41,857 bases of DNA. Origin: Hamadaea sp. Lineage in GTDB: Bacteria > Actinomycetota > Actinomycetes > Mycobacteriales > Micromonosporaceae. The translations under genes were made by a program, and so were the position numbers. The stretch's first letter is position 1; each line of letters opens with the position of its first letter. The stretch lies in contig NZ_JABFVK010000005.1 of the NCBI RefSeq assembly GCF_013362815.1, forward strand, positions 1 through 41,857, in the 5' to 3' direction. The notes beneath the pieces are model-generated. The model did not search any database, was not told the origin of the DNA, and was given only the letters and a program-made list of their open reading frames with translations. Below, one piece after another: positions 6,785 to 14,010 of this stretch.

Positions 6785-8095
6785 GTGCTCATCAGGTTCG
6801 AAGTCGGCAACTTTCGGTCGATCGCGGAGCGAGTCGAGCTATCGATGGTCGCCGTGGACCGGGACCGCGAAGCAGCGAGGGAGGCGGCCCACCTCGGCGA
6901 GAGTCTTCTGACCCTCGCCGCGGTCTATGGACCGAATGCGTCTGGAAAGTCCAACGTCGTCGGTGCGATCGCTTGGCTGCGTGGCGCGGTCGAAGACTCG
7001 CTCCGGTTTTGGGAAGACGACATACCGCTCGAGCCGTTCGCTTTCGGGAATAGCCCATCCGAGCCGAGCGAGTTCGTGATCGAAACCACCGTCGATGGGA
7101 TTCGCTTCGAGTATGTGCTGGAGCTCGACGTCGACCGAATCAGGTACGAGGGTCTATTCCATTACCCGGAGAAGAAGCGCCGCAGGATCTTTGAACGCGA
7201 AGGCTCCGAGCTGAAGCTACAGCGCGGCCTAAGCAGCCTGTCGGGCACTCGTGAGCTACTTACAGATCGAACCTTGACGCTGTCAGCCGCGAGGCGGTTC
7301 GATGAACCGCTCGTGAGCGAGTTCGCGAGAGAAATCCTGCGGATCCAGGTACTCGGCCAGGTACCTGCCCGCATGCGCAGCGCGACTTCGAAATCCGCCT
7401 GGTTACGTCAGACGGCGCGACACCGAGTGGACACGCGTCGCTGGTTTGAACTCCAGGACGACGCTACGTCGTCAGCGTCTCTTCCCGACGATGACGACGG
7501 CGCATGGTCCTCATTGAGCAAACGCCAGCAGGCGCTTGGTCTGCTACGCCTTGCCGACCTGGGCATCCACGATGTGATGATCGACGAGGACGAGAGCCTC
7601 GATATCGGACTCGCCGATGTTCGTCGACAACGGCGACTCCGCCTTGTTCATCGATCTGGGGCGGATTCCATCCCGCTCGACTTCGGCGCCGAGTCTGAAG
7701 GAACCAGAACCTGGTTCGGGCTCATCGGCCCTGTGCTCACAGCACTACAGTTCGGCTCGATGGTCGTCTTCGATGAACTGGACGCAAGTTTGCATCCGAC
7801 ACTTTCGGCCGAACTTCTGCGCATTTTCCGAAGCCCCGTCACAAATCCGCGTGGCTCACAGCTGATCTTCACATCTCACGACACCAGCCTGCTCAACCAG
7901 CTGAATCGGGATGAGGTTTGGCTGACCGAGAAACGGCCGAACGGCTCGACACGCCTGGGAGCGCTCGCCGATTTCGCCGGCGAGCGGGTGCGAAAATCGC
8001 AGAACCTCGAAAATGCCTATCTGCATGGACGGTTTGGCGCGCTGCCCCAGGTCGACCAACTCGAGCTTCTGCGGGCACTCGGACTGGTCGGTTGA
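6785..8095 (+). CDS. AAA-family ATPase, AbiLi/RloA-like defence protein
   Basis: The product has 436 residues. It opens LIRFEVGNFRSI, the standard start of SMC/OLD-like AAA ATPases, then has a Walker A at about 49-56 (GPNASGKS). A Walker B with catalytic Glu (VVFDELDASLHP, D330-E331) and an H-loop-like FTSHDTSLLN lie near the C-terminus. This architecture together with a downstream RloB protein is the AbiL arrangement of anti-phage defence. The GTG at 6785 is chosen over an upstream GTG at 6743 because the conserved N-terminus begins there. Base composition looks clearly less GC-rich than the flanking genes. The ATPase presumably senses infection and controls the partner; this is inference from family. 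Confidence 0.85.
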   Translation: MLIRFEVGNFRSIAERVELSMVAVDRDREAAREAAHLGESLLTLAAVYGPNASGKSNVVGAIAWLRGAVEDSLRFWEDDIPLEPFAFGNSPSEPSEFVIETTVDGIRFEYVLELDVDRIRYEGLFHYPEKKRRRIFEREGSELKLQRGLSSLSGTRELLTDRTLTLSAARRFDEPLVSEFAREILRIQVLGQVPARMRSATSKSAWLRQTARHRVDTRRWFELQDDATSSASLPDDDDGAWSSLSKRQQALGLLRLADLGIHDVMIDEDESLDIGLADVRRQRRLRLVHRSGADSIPLDFGAESEGTRTWFGLIGPVLTALQFGSMVVFDELDASLHPTLSAELLRIFRSPVTNPRGSQLIFTSHDTSLLNQLNRDEVWLTEKRPNGSTRLGALADFAGERVRKSQNLENAYLHGRFGALPQVDQLELLRALGLVG

Positions 8096-8101
8096 TCCAG
8101 G

Positions 8102-8737
8102 GTGGGACATAGACGACGTACGCCCAAGTCTCTGAAACGCACGACTGCCCAGCGCGAAGAACTGCGTACCATCGTCGTGTTTTGTGAGGGACGGAATTCG
8201 GAGCCCGATTACATCAATGGGCTCAGGAGGCTGCCGGAGATTGCGAATGACACGGCTCTGAATCTGGAGCTGCATCCGGAGCAGGGTGTTCCACTCACGC
8301 TGGTACGGATGGCTGCCGATCGGCTCCGCGACCCGGAAGTGGACGAATGCTGGTGCATCTTCGACGTCGAGTGGCCGCAGCATCATCCGAACCTGCATGA
8401 CGCCAAGCAACTAGCGGCCGCGAGGGGGGTTCGCCTGGCCATCTCGAACCCATGCTTCGAGCTCTGGCTCGTCTTGCACCACCGCGACTACACGAAGTTC
8501 GCCACAACAGATGCAGCTGAGAGTGAAAGCCGGAGACTCGACGGACGCGCCGGAAAGAGCATCGACAGCACTGCATACATGCCACTACGGAGGCAGGCCG
8601 CACGTCGGGCCGAGCGTCTGGAGCAAACCCATCGGAAGAACAGCACTTACTTTCCCGACGACAATCCGTCATCCCAAATGCACCATTTCTTACGAGCAGT
8701 GGAACGCCGCCGCGACCGCGCTACCGATGTGGAATAG
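8102..8737 (+). CDS. RloB-like effector, AbiLii-like partner of the ATPase
   Basis: The product has 211 residues and starts at a GTG only 6 bases after the ATPase stop, so the pair is one operon. RloB-family landmarks are visible: a basic N-terminus (GHRRRTPKSLKR), IVVFCEGRNSEPDYI with Glu29, CWCIFDVEWPQHH with the acidic pair D88/E90, and AISNPCFELWLVLHH at about 113-127. This spacing of acidic residues matches a Toprim-like nuclease fold, so it is the likely toxic effector released or activated by the ATPase. Family membership is fairly secure; nuclease activity is inferred. Confidence 0.85.
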   Translation: MGHRRRTPKSLKRTTAQREELRTIVVFCEGRNSEPDYINGLRRLPEIANDTALNLELHPEQGVPLTLVRMAADRLRDPEVDECWCIFDVEWPQHHPNLHDAKQLAAARGVRLAISNPCFELWLVLHHRDYTKFATTDAAESESRRLDGRAGKSIDSTAYMPLRRQAARRAERLEQTHRKNSTYFPDDNPSSQMHHFLRAVERRRDRATDVE

Positions 8738-8740
8738 CCG

Positions 8741-8772
8741 GTGTTGGGTGCCGCGTTTGCGGCACCCAACAC
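8741..8772. terminator. Bidirectional hairpin terminator
   Basis: Perfect 14-bp arms (GTGTTGGGTGCCGC and GCGGCACCCAACAC) around a GTTT loop. It sits between the convergent RloB and cellulase genes. Confidence 0.85.
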
Positions 8773-8782
8773 CGAATCTGCA

Positions 8783-9922
8783 TCACGCGTACGTGATGCC
8801 GAAGCTGTTGCAGGTGAACGCCTGCTGACCGGCGGTGCCGGACAGCTCGAAGCCGAACTGCACGTCGCCGACGGTCACGTCGGCCCACCAGCCCTGAGTC
8901 CGCAGCCACTTCAGTACGGCCAGCACGTCGATGCTGCCCGAGTTGGTGTTGCTCGTACGCAGGAACGAGAACACCGCGTTGCTCCCGTTGTTGCCCTTGT
9001 ACACGTTCCAGGTCTGGCCGCCGACGCTCACGTTGGTGAACGACGGCACCGCGCCGTTGGCGTCGTAGGAGTCGGCGATCGGGCCGACCGCGCCGCTCTT
9101 GTTGGTCCACAACATCACTTCGTACGCGTAGTTGTTGGCCCAGATGTCGTACGCGGTCTCCCAATCGCCGCCACTCGGCACGCTCACGTTGAACGTCGAG
9201 TTCAGGCTGGTCAGCGAGCTGATCGTCCGGTTGATGGTCTTACCGGTGTGCGGGTACGACTTGACCCCGGACGTCCGGGGATGGTTGGCGATGACACCCC
9301 AGTTCGTCCCGGTACGCGCCCAGATCGTCTGCGGTCCGGCCCCGGAGCCCCAGACGTCGTTGTTCAGGGTGTACCCGTTGTTGGTCCAGGAGTCCCACTG
9401 CCCACTGGCCACCCAGACGGCGTCCGACGGCACCCCGGTCGACCCGCTGGAGCTCGGCGAGGCACTGGGCGACGCGCTCGTCGCTGACGGCGTGGGCGAG
9501 CTGGTGACCGTGCCGGTGCAGGCCGTGCCGTTCAGCGTGAAGCTCGTCGGCACCGGGTTCGACGAGTTGTTCCACGATCCGTTGAAGCCGAACGAGGTCG
9601 ACGCATTGGTGGCGAGCGAACCGTTGTAGCCGACGTTCTTGGCGGTCACCGTGGAACCGCTCTGGGTGATGGTGGCGTTCCAGTACTGGGTGACGGTCTG
9701 CCCGGCGCCGAACGACCACACCAGGGTCCACGAGGAGACGGCGCTCCCGAGGTTGGTGATCGTGACGTTGGCACCGAAGCCGCCGGGCCATTGGGAGGAG
9801 ACCGCGTACTGGACGGTGCAGCCGGCCGCGGCCGACGCGGGAAGTGCGGTGATCACGGCGGTTCCAGTCGCGGCCACCAAAGCTGCCACGCCCGCCAGGA
9901 CGACAGGAGCACGTCTACGCAT
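8783..9922 (-). CDS. Secreted GH12 endoglucanase with N-terminal CBM2
   Basis: The product has 379 residues. A signal peptide (MRRRAPVV..., cleavage near ALPASAAA, residues 27-33) is followed by a family 2 cellulose-binding module (about 35-136: CTVQYAVSSQWPGGFGANV, exposed Trp residues, paired Cys), a Ser/Pro/Thr linker (about 137-165), and a glycoside hydrolase family 12 domain (166-379). The GH12 nucleophile and acid/base candidates are Glu268 in YEVMLWTN and Glu359 in FGFELSG. It would cleave internal beta-1,4-glucan bonds outside the cell. The ATG at 9922 is chosen because GGAAGGTCA lies just upstream; an in-frame ATG at 9937 lacks a site. It is a single gene inserted between defence-type genes. 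Confidence 0.93.
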   Translation of the reverse strand: MRRRAPVVLAGVAALVAATGTAVITALPASAAAGCTVQYAVSSQWPGGFGANVTITNLGSAVSSWTLVWSFGAGQTVTQYWNATITQSGSTVTAKNVGYNGSLATNASTSFGFNGSWNNSSNPVPTSFTLNGTACTGTVTSSPTPSATSASPSASPSSSGSTGVPSDAVWVASGQWDSWTNNGYTLNNDVWGSGAGPQTIWARTGTNWGVIANHPRTSGVKSYPHTGKTINRTISSLTSLNSTFNVSVPSGGDWETAYDIWANNYAYEVMLWTNKSGAVGPIADSYDANGAVPSFTNVSVGGQTWNVYKGNNGSNAVFSFLRTSNTNSGSIDVLAVLKWLRTQGWWADVTVGDVQFGFELSGTAGQQAFTCNSFGITYA

Positions 9923-10053
9923 GACTTGACCTTCCACGAGGTGGTCGGCGCGGGGCGTCGTTGGGCGACGGTGGTGGAGGCACCGAAACGGCGACGGCGA
10001 CGAACGGCCAGCAACTACCCTGGTAGACCACGGTTGAGTTTGTCGTGTCGTTA

Positions 10054-10065
10054 AACTTATAAGTT
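10054..10065. promoter_or_regulatory. 12-bp palindrome between the GH12 and ParA genes
   Basis: AACTTATAAGTT is a perfect palindrome in an AT-rich patch unlike its surroundings, 132 bases upstream of the cellulase start and 64 upstream of the ParA start. It is not the TGGGAGCGCTCCCA box of CebR. It is a candidate operator for the cellulase gene. Confidence 0.45.
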
Positions 10066-10129
10066 CTTCGATGCCAGGTCAATCATTCACCGGATCCCGG
10101 GGGCAGCGCCCGGATGGCACGATGCCTTC

Positions 10130-11047
10130 ATGCCCCGCGTCGTGTCTGTCATCAACTACAAGGGTGGCGTCGGCAAGACCACGATCACTGCCAACATCGG
10201 CGCTGAACTCGCGCACCGTGGTCGCCGTGTCCTGCTGGTGGATCTGGACCCGCAGGCGAGCCTGACGTTCTGCTTCTACACCGCGGAACATTGGGAAGCC
10301 ACGATCCAGGAAGCGCAGACGGTCCTGCAGTGGATCGGCCCCCTGCTCAGCGGCGGCGAGCCGGGAGCACTCGACGAATTCGTGCTGACCCCGCCGCGAG
10401 TCAACGAAGTGGTGAGCGCGAACGGCGGCCGGCTGGACATCGTGGCGTCGCACCTCGGGCTCATCGACGCCGACCAGGACCTCGCGATCGAGCTCGGCGG
10501 TTCTCGCGTTCAGGTACGCAGCCCCAACTTCCTGCGAGTGCACCGCGTCCTGGCCGACGCGCTGGCCAGCCCGGCGTTCGACGATTACGACGTCATCCTG
10601 CTGGACTGCCCGCCCAACTTCGGCATGATGACCCGGGCCGGGATCGTGGCCAGCGACGGCGTCCTCGTGCCCGCCCGGCCCGATTACCTGTCCACGCTAG
10701 GCATAAGCTACCTGCGCGGTCGCCTGTCGGAGCTGATCGACGACTACGCTCGGGCGGCTGGGCTGGCCGGATCGGCCATCCACGACGTCGCGCCCGAGAT
10801 CCTGGGAGTGGTGGTGAACATGGTGCAGTACGCCGGAACGCAACCCATCAACGCCCACCAGAGCGGCATCCGTGGCCTCGACCCCTTGGAGATCAAGGTC
10901 TTCGACCAGCGGATTAGGCAGAGCAACAGTTTGTTCGGCGGGTCCGAGAGCGGATTGCCCGTCGTTCTCGCACCGGGCGGCAACGCCGTCGTGCAATACG
11001 AGCTTCAACAGTTGACCAGCGAGTTCCACGCCCGGATCCGAACCTGA
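10130..11047 (+). CDS. ParA/Soj-family ATPase
   Basis: The product has 305 residues. It begins [16 protein letters not shown], the deviant Walker A of ParA proteins (KGGVGKTT at 11-18 with both signature lysines), followed by [12 protein letters not shown] (Walker A') and [10 protein letters not shown] (Walker B). It lacks the N-terminal HTH of plasmid type Ia ParA. No parB or parS site is visible; the next gene is a small protein 16 bases downstream. Stand-alone ParA ATPases use ATP-dependent DNA binding to position cargo, and some occur on mobile elements. Its role here is unknown. It is not the chromosomal parAB pair. Confidence 0.88.
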   Translation: MPRVVSVINYKGGVGKTTITANIGAELAHRGRRVLLVDLDPQASLTFCFYTAEHWEATIQEAQTVLQWIGPLLSGGEPGALDEFVLTPPRVNEVVSANGGRLDIVASHLGLIDADQDLAIELGGSRVQVRSPNFLRVHRVLADALASPAFDDYDVILLDCPPNFGMMTRAGIVASDGVLVPARPDYLSTLGISYLRGRLSELIDDYARAAGLAGSAIHDVAPEILGVVVNMVQYAGTQPINAHQSGIRGLDPLEIKVFDQRIRQSNSLFGGSESGLPVVLAPGGNAVVQYELQQLTSEFHARIRT

Positions 11048-11063
11048 CCTCCTAGGGAACCCG

Positions 11064-11480
11064 ATGACCGACGCAGCGATCGACCAGACGCACGCTCTCC
11101 TGCTCCACCTGGCGGACTTCCTGAAGAAGCTGCCGTCGGATCAGGTGGGTGACCTGCTGAACGGCGAGGCCAAGCTCGCGGTGATCCCCAAGGGCGCCCG
11201 CGTCGGCACCGGCCCCACGAGCAGGACGGCGAAGGCGGCCCCGGTCGCGATGGACGCCGAACAGATTGCGGCAGACCTCGCCCGCATCGACGACCGAGCC
11301 GCAGCGAATCGCTACATCGACGATCTGAAGCTGACCGTGCCGGCGCTCAAGGAACTGTGCAAGCAGTTGGACGTCCCGGTTCCGGCGAAGGCGACCAAGC
11401 AGGTAGTCGTCGACACGATCGTGAACCTGCTCGTCGGCCGCCGGATCGACAGCGACGCGCTGCAGCGGCACGCTCGCTGA
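11064..11480 (+). CDS. Small ParA-partner candidate with SAP-like C-terminus
   Basis: The product has 138 residues. The N-terminal half is amphipathic helical (HALLLHLADFLKKLPSDQVGDLL). The C-terminal half (about 85-138) has the helix-extended-helix pattern of a SAP/Rho-N-like nucleic-acid-binding domain: TVPALKELCKQLDVPVPAKATKQVVVDTIVN. It starts 16 bases after the ParA stop with a possible AGGGA site, so the two are co-transcribed. I infer that it is a DNA-binding or cargo adaptor for the ParA. It shows no resemblance to ParB. The gene ends 8 bases from the convergent helicase gene. Confidence 0.65.
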   Translation: MTDAAIDQTHALLLHLADFLKKLPSDQVGDLLNGEAKLAVIPKGARVGTGPTSRTAKAAPVAMDAEQIAADLARIDDRAAANRYIDDLKLTVPALKELCKQLDVPVPAKATKQVVVDTIVNLLVGRRIDSDALQRHAR

Positions 11481-11488
11481 CGGACCGC

Positions 11489-13660
11489 TCAGATGTCGGG
11501 CCCGCCGCCCGGATCACTCGGCGCCGTCGGCGGGGTCAGGCGCCGGCGCACCATCGTGAGCACCTGCTCCCACTGCTGCTCGGGCAACGTCTTACGAATC
11601 CGCTCGGCGACGTACTCTGCCAGGCGAGCGACCTCGTAGCCGACTTGGTCTCCCGTGACTGCGCTGGGGAGCGTGACTCGCGTACCGGGCACGCGGTCGA
11701 GAGGCAACGGTTCGCCGACGCAGATGACGGCCAGCTCCGTCGTGGCCCGGGTGAAGGCGACGTAGAGCATGCGATGGCCGCGCTGGTCCTCGTCGACGAT
11801 CGCCTCCGGCTCCACGACGATGACGACGTCGAACTCCAGACCCTTCGCGTCCGCCGGGCTGATGAGCGTGAGATCGCCATCGGCTTGATCGCCCGCACCG
11901 TCGACCCAACCGACTCCTGCCTCGGTGAGCGCCACCTCCACCTCGCGGCGGCACTTGGCCGGGCAGATCACCCCGACGTATCGCCCGGCCTTGGTATGCA
12001 ACTGTGCGGTCGTCGCGACGAGCCGCGCCCGCTCCGCCACGCCCACCCGCAAGACAGTCGGCGCGGCGATCCCCACCTGCACCGCTTGCGGCGGCGTGAT
12101 CGAAGGTGCGGCCTTCGTCAACAGTCGGCCCGCGAAGGACATGATCTGCTCGGGCACGCGATAACCGAACCGCAGCGGGCGTACCGCGACGGGCTGGTTG
12201 TCCGGCAGATGCCGGGTGATCTCGTCCCACCCGTCAGCGCCCCAGGCGCCTGTCGCCTGTGCGAGGTCGCCGACAATCGTCATCGACCCGTCCGTCGACC
12301 GACGGGCGATCGAGCGCAGTTGCATCGGCGACAAATCCTGCACCTCGTCGACCACGACGTGGGCATATCTGGCGCGTACGCCGTTGATCAGCGCGTCCGC
12401 CTCGTCCAACAGCGGCAGGTCGGCAGCCGACCACCGTTCCTGGGAAAGCCGGTCGCTGCCCCGACGATGCAGCAGGGTCAGCTCCTCCGCCGTGAGGATC
12501 CCAGCAGCCGCCGCCGCTAGCCGAGCACGGGACTGGAACAGGTCGCGCAGGAACGCGGCTCCGGTCAGCTGCGGCCACAGTCGCTCGACGAGCGCGTCGA
12601 CCGCAGGCTGCGGGCCCGGGTCCGCGCCCAGCCGCTCGGCCAGCGCCGTCGTCAGCCGACCCCGGAACAGCCGGCGGCGTTCGGCGTAGGTGCCAGGCGC
12701 GGACCGGCAGGCGGTCAATTGATCGGCGACATCTGGACCGGGCAGCGTGACGTAGCCACCGGACACCTGCAGCCGTTCGGCCGCCTCCGGTGTCCCGATA
12801 CGCAGGTCGAGGGCCCGAGCCAACAGCATGGCGAGCCGGGCGTCACCCTTCAACCGGGCTACCTCGGGTGCCTCCGTGCGCCCGGGTCGTCCGTCGACTG
12901 GCGCGAGCTGATAGACGTCGCGCATCGGCACATCGGCGTCGCCGAGCGCGGGCAGGACCCGGCTGATGTACCGCATGAAGGTCGGATTAGGCCCGATGAC
13001 CAGGACGTCGTCGCCCGTAAGCCGCTCGCCGTGGTGGTAGAGCAGCCACGACACCCGATGCAAGGCGATCTCCGTCTTACCCGTCCCCGGGCCGCCCTCG
13101 ATGACCAGCAGCTGGTCCATCGGCGCCCGGATCAGCTCGTACTGTGCAGCCTGAATGGTCGCGACGATGTCGCGCAAGGCGCCGTCGCGACGGCGGCCGA
13201 GTTCGGCCAGCAGCGCCGCGTCGATTCCCGAACCGACACCGGGGAGGACCAAGTCCGCGAAAAGCACGTCGGCGTAGTCGAGGATCATGTTGTCCTGACA
13301 CTCGAAGGTCCGCTTCCGGACCAGCCCTTGCGGCTCCTCGGGACCGGCCAGGTGAAAGGGCGCCGCGGCGTCGGCCTGCCAGCTGACGACCAGTACCTCC
13401 CCCTGGTCGTCCGTGATCAGGTGCCGCCCGATGTAGAGAGCCGGGCCGTCCTCGTGATCGATGCGGCCGACCGCGACCGCCCGGCTGTCGACGAACTGGG
13501 CGACCTGCGCCTCCCCCAGCCGCTTGAGCGCTCGGGCAGCCGCCTTGTCCGCTGCGGCGTCGGCCAATCTCCTGGCCTCGCTGATCCACCGCTGCCAGTG
13601 CAGCTGAGCATCGTCGAAGTACCGTTGTTCCGCCGCGATCTCGGTGGCTTTGGCCGTCAC
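11489..13660 (-). CDS. UvrD-like helicase of the HelD/HelR type
   Basis: The product has 723 residues. It opens with an antiparallel coiled-coil-like segment (EIAAEQRYFDDAQLH ... about 1-60), typical of HelD proteins that insert into RNA polymerase. Walker A is GGPGTGKT at 189-196, Walker B is VVVDEVQDLSP, and motif VI is MLYVAFTRATTEL. Length and order fit the RNA polymerase-recycling factors HelD/HelR, which remove stalled or rifamycin-bound polymerase from DNA. I cannot confirm the loop that reaches the polymerase active site. I saw no obvious rifamycin-associated element upstream. GTG start with GGAGG about 8 bases before. UvrD/PcrA is less likely because of the N-terminus. Confidence 0.8.
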   Translation of the reverse strand: MTAKATEIAAEQRYFDDAQLHWQRWISEARRLADAAADKAAARALKRLGEAQVAQFVDSRAVAVGRIDHEDGPALYIGRHLITDDQGEVLVVSWQADAAAPFHLAGPEEPQGLVRKRTFECQDNMILDYADVLFADLVLPGVGSGIDAALLAELGRRRDGALRDIVATIQAAQYELIRAPMDQLLVIEGGPGTGKTEIALHRVSWLLYHHGERLTGDDVLVIGPNPTFMRYISRVLPALGDADVPMRDVYQLAPVDGRPGRTEAPEVARLKGDARLAMLLARALDLRIGTPEAAERLQVSGGYVTLPGPDVADQLTACRSAPGTYAERRRLFRGRLTTALAERLGADPGPQPAVDALVERLWPQLTGAAFLRDLFQSRARLAAAAAGILTAEELTLLHRRGSDRLSQERWSAADLPLLDEADALINGVRARYAHVVVDEVQDLSPMQLRSIARRSTDGSMTIVGDLAQATGAWGADGWDEITRHLPDNQPVAVRPLRFGYRVPEQIMSFAGRLLTKAAPSITPPQAVQVGIAAPTVLRVGVAERARLVATTAQLHTKAGRYVGVICPAKCRREVEVALTEAGVGWVDGAGDQADGDLTLISPADAKGLEFDVVIVVEPEAIVDEDQRGHRMLYVAFTRATTELAVICVGEPLPLDRVPGTRVTLPSAVTGDQVGYEVARLAEYVAERIRKTLPEQQWEQVLTMVRRRLTPPTAPSDPGGGPDI

Positions 13661-14010
13661 GAAGCGCCTCCGGGCAGGCTCGGGTGCACGGCCAGCGTAG
13701 GCGTCAGCCCCGATGCCGGGCAGTCACCGACCGGACATCCAGCGAACCCAACCGGGTCCATCACGATCCGTGCCCGACAGTCCGCTGAGGGTGTGGCCGA
13801 CCCGGTCCGCGCATCATCCGAGCCATAGTCAACCCATCAGCTCGGACATCACAGGAGCGATATGTCGGCCTACAAATGGCGAGACGGGCACTGCGCATAC
13901 CCGATGATCGGTGCTCGACCGCGGTAACCGTCCCTTATGGTCATCTGGCTCAGGCTTCCACCGAGTGGGCCCGACGGCGCACAAGGTCACGTCGTCCGGA
14001 AGGGACACAG
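13661..14010. other. 350-base divergent intergenic region
   Basis: This separates the minus-strand helicase from the plus-strand restriction enzyme gene and must hold both promoters. The only item I can support is a short open frame with a good ribosome site (13862-13927). I see no inverted repeat with arms over 8 bases. Confidence 0.5.
13862..13927 (+). CDS. Possible 21-residue leader peptide
   Basis: AGGAG lies 5-6 bases before an ATG that opens a 21-codon frame (starts MSAYKWRDGH, ends MIGARPR, stop TAA). It ends 83 bases before the restriction enzyme start. The good ribosome site is the only support. It could be a leader peptide or upstream frame that tunes the next gene, or chance. Confidence 0.3.
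   Translation: MSAYKWRDGHCAYPMIGARPR

Noticed and set aside
6785-8737. PARIS (AriA/AriB) defence system
   Set aside because: The second protein has RloB landmarks rather than the DUF4435 pattern of AriB.
10130-11480. Chromosomal or plasmid parAB segregation locus
   Set aside because: The second gene has no ParB motifs, no parS-like repeats are visible, and there are no replication genes.
11489-13660. UvrD/PcrA repair helicase
   Set aside because: The N-terminal coiled coil precedes the Walker A by about 190 residues, as in HelD-type proteins, whereas UvrD has Walker A near residue 30.
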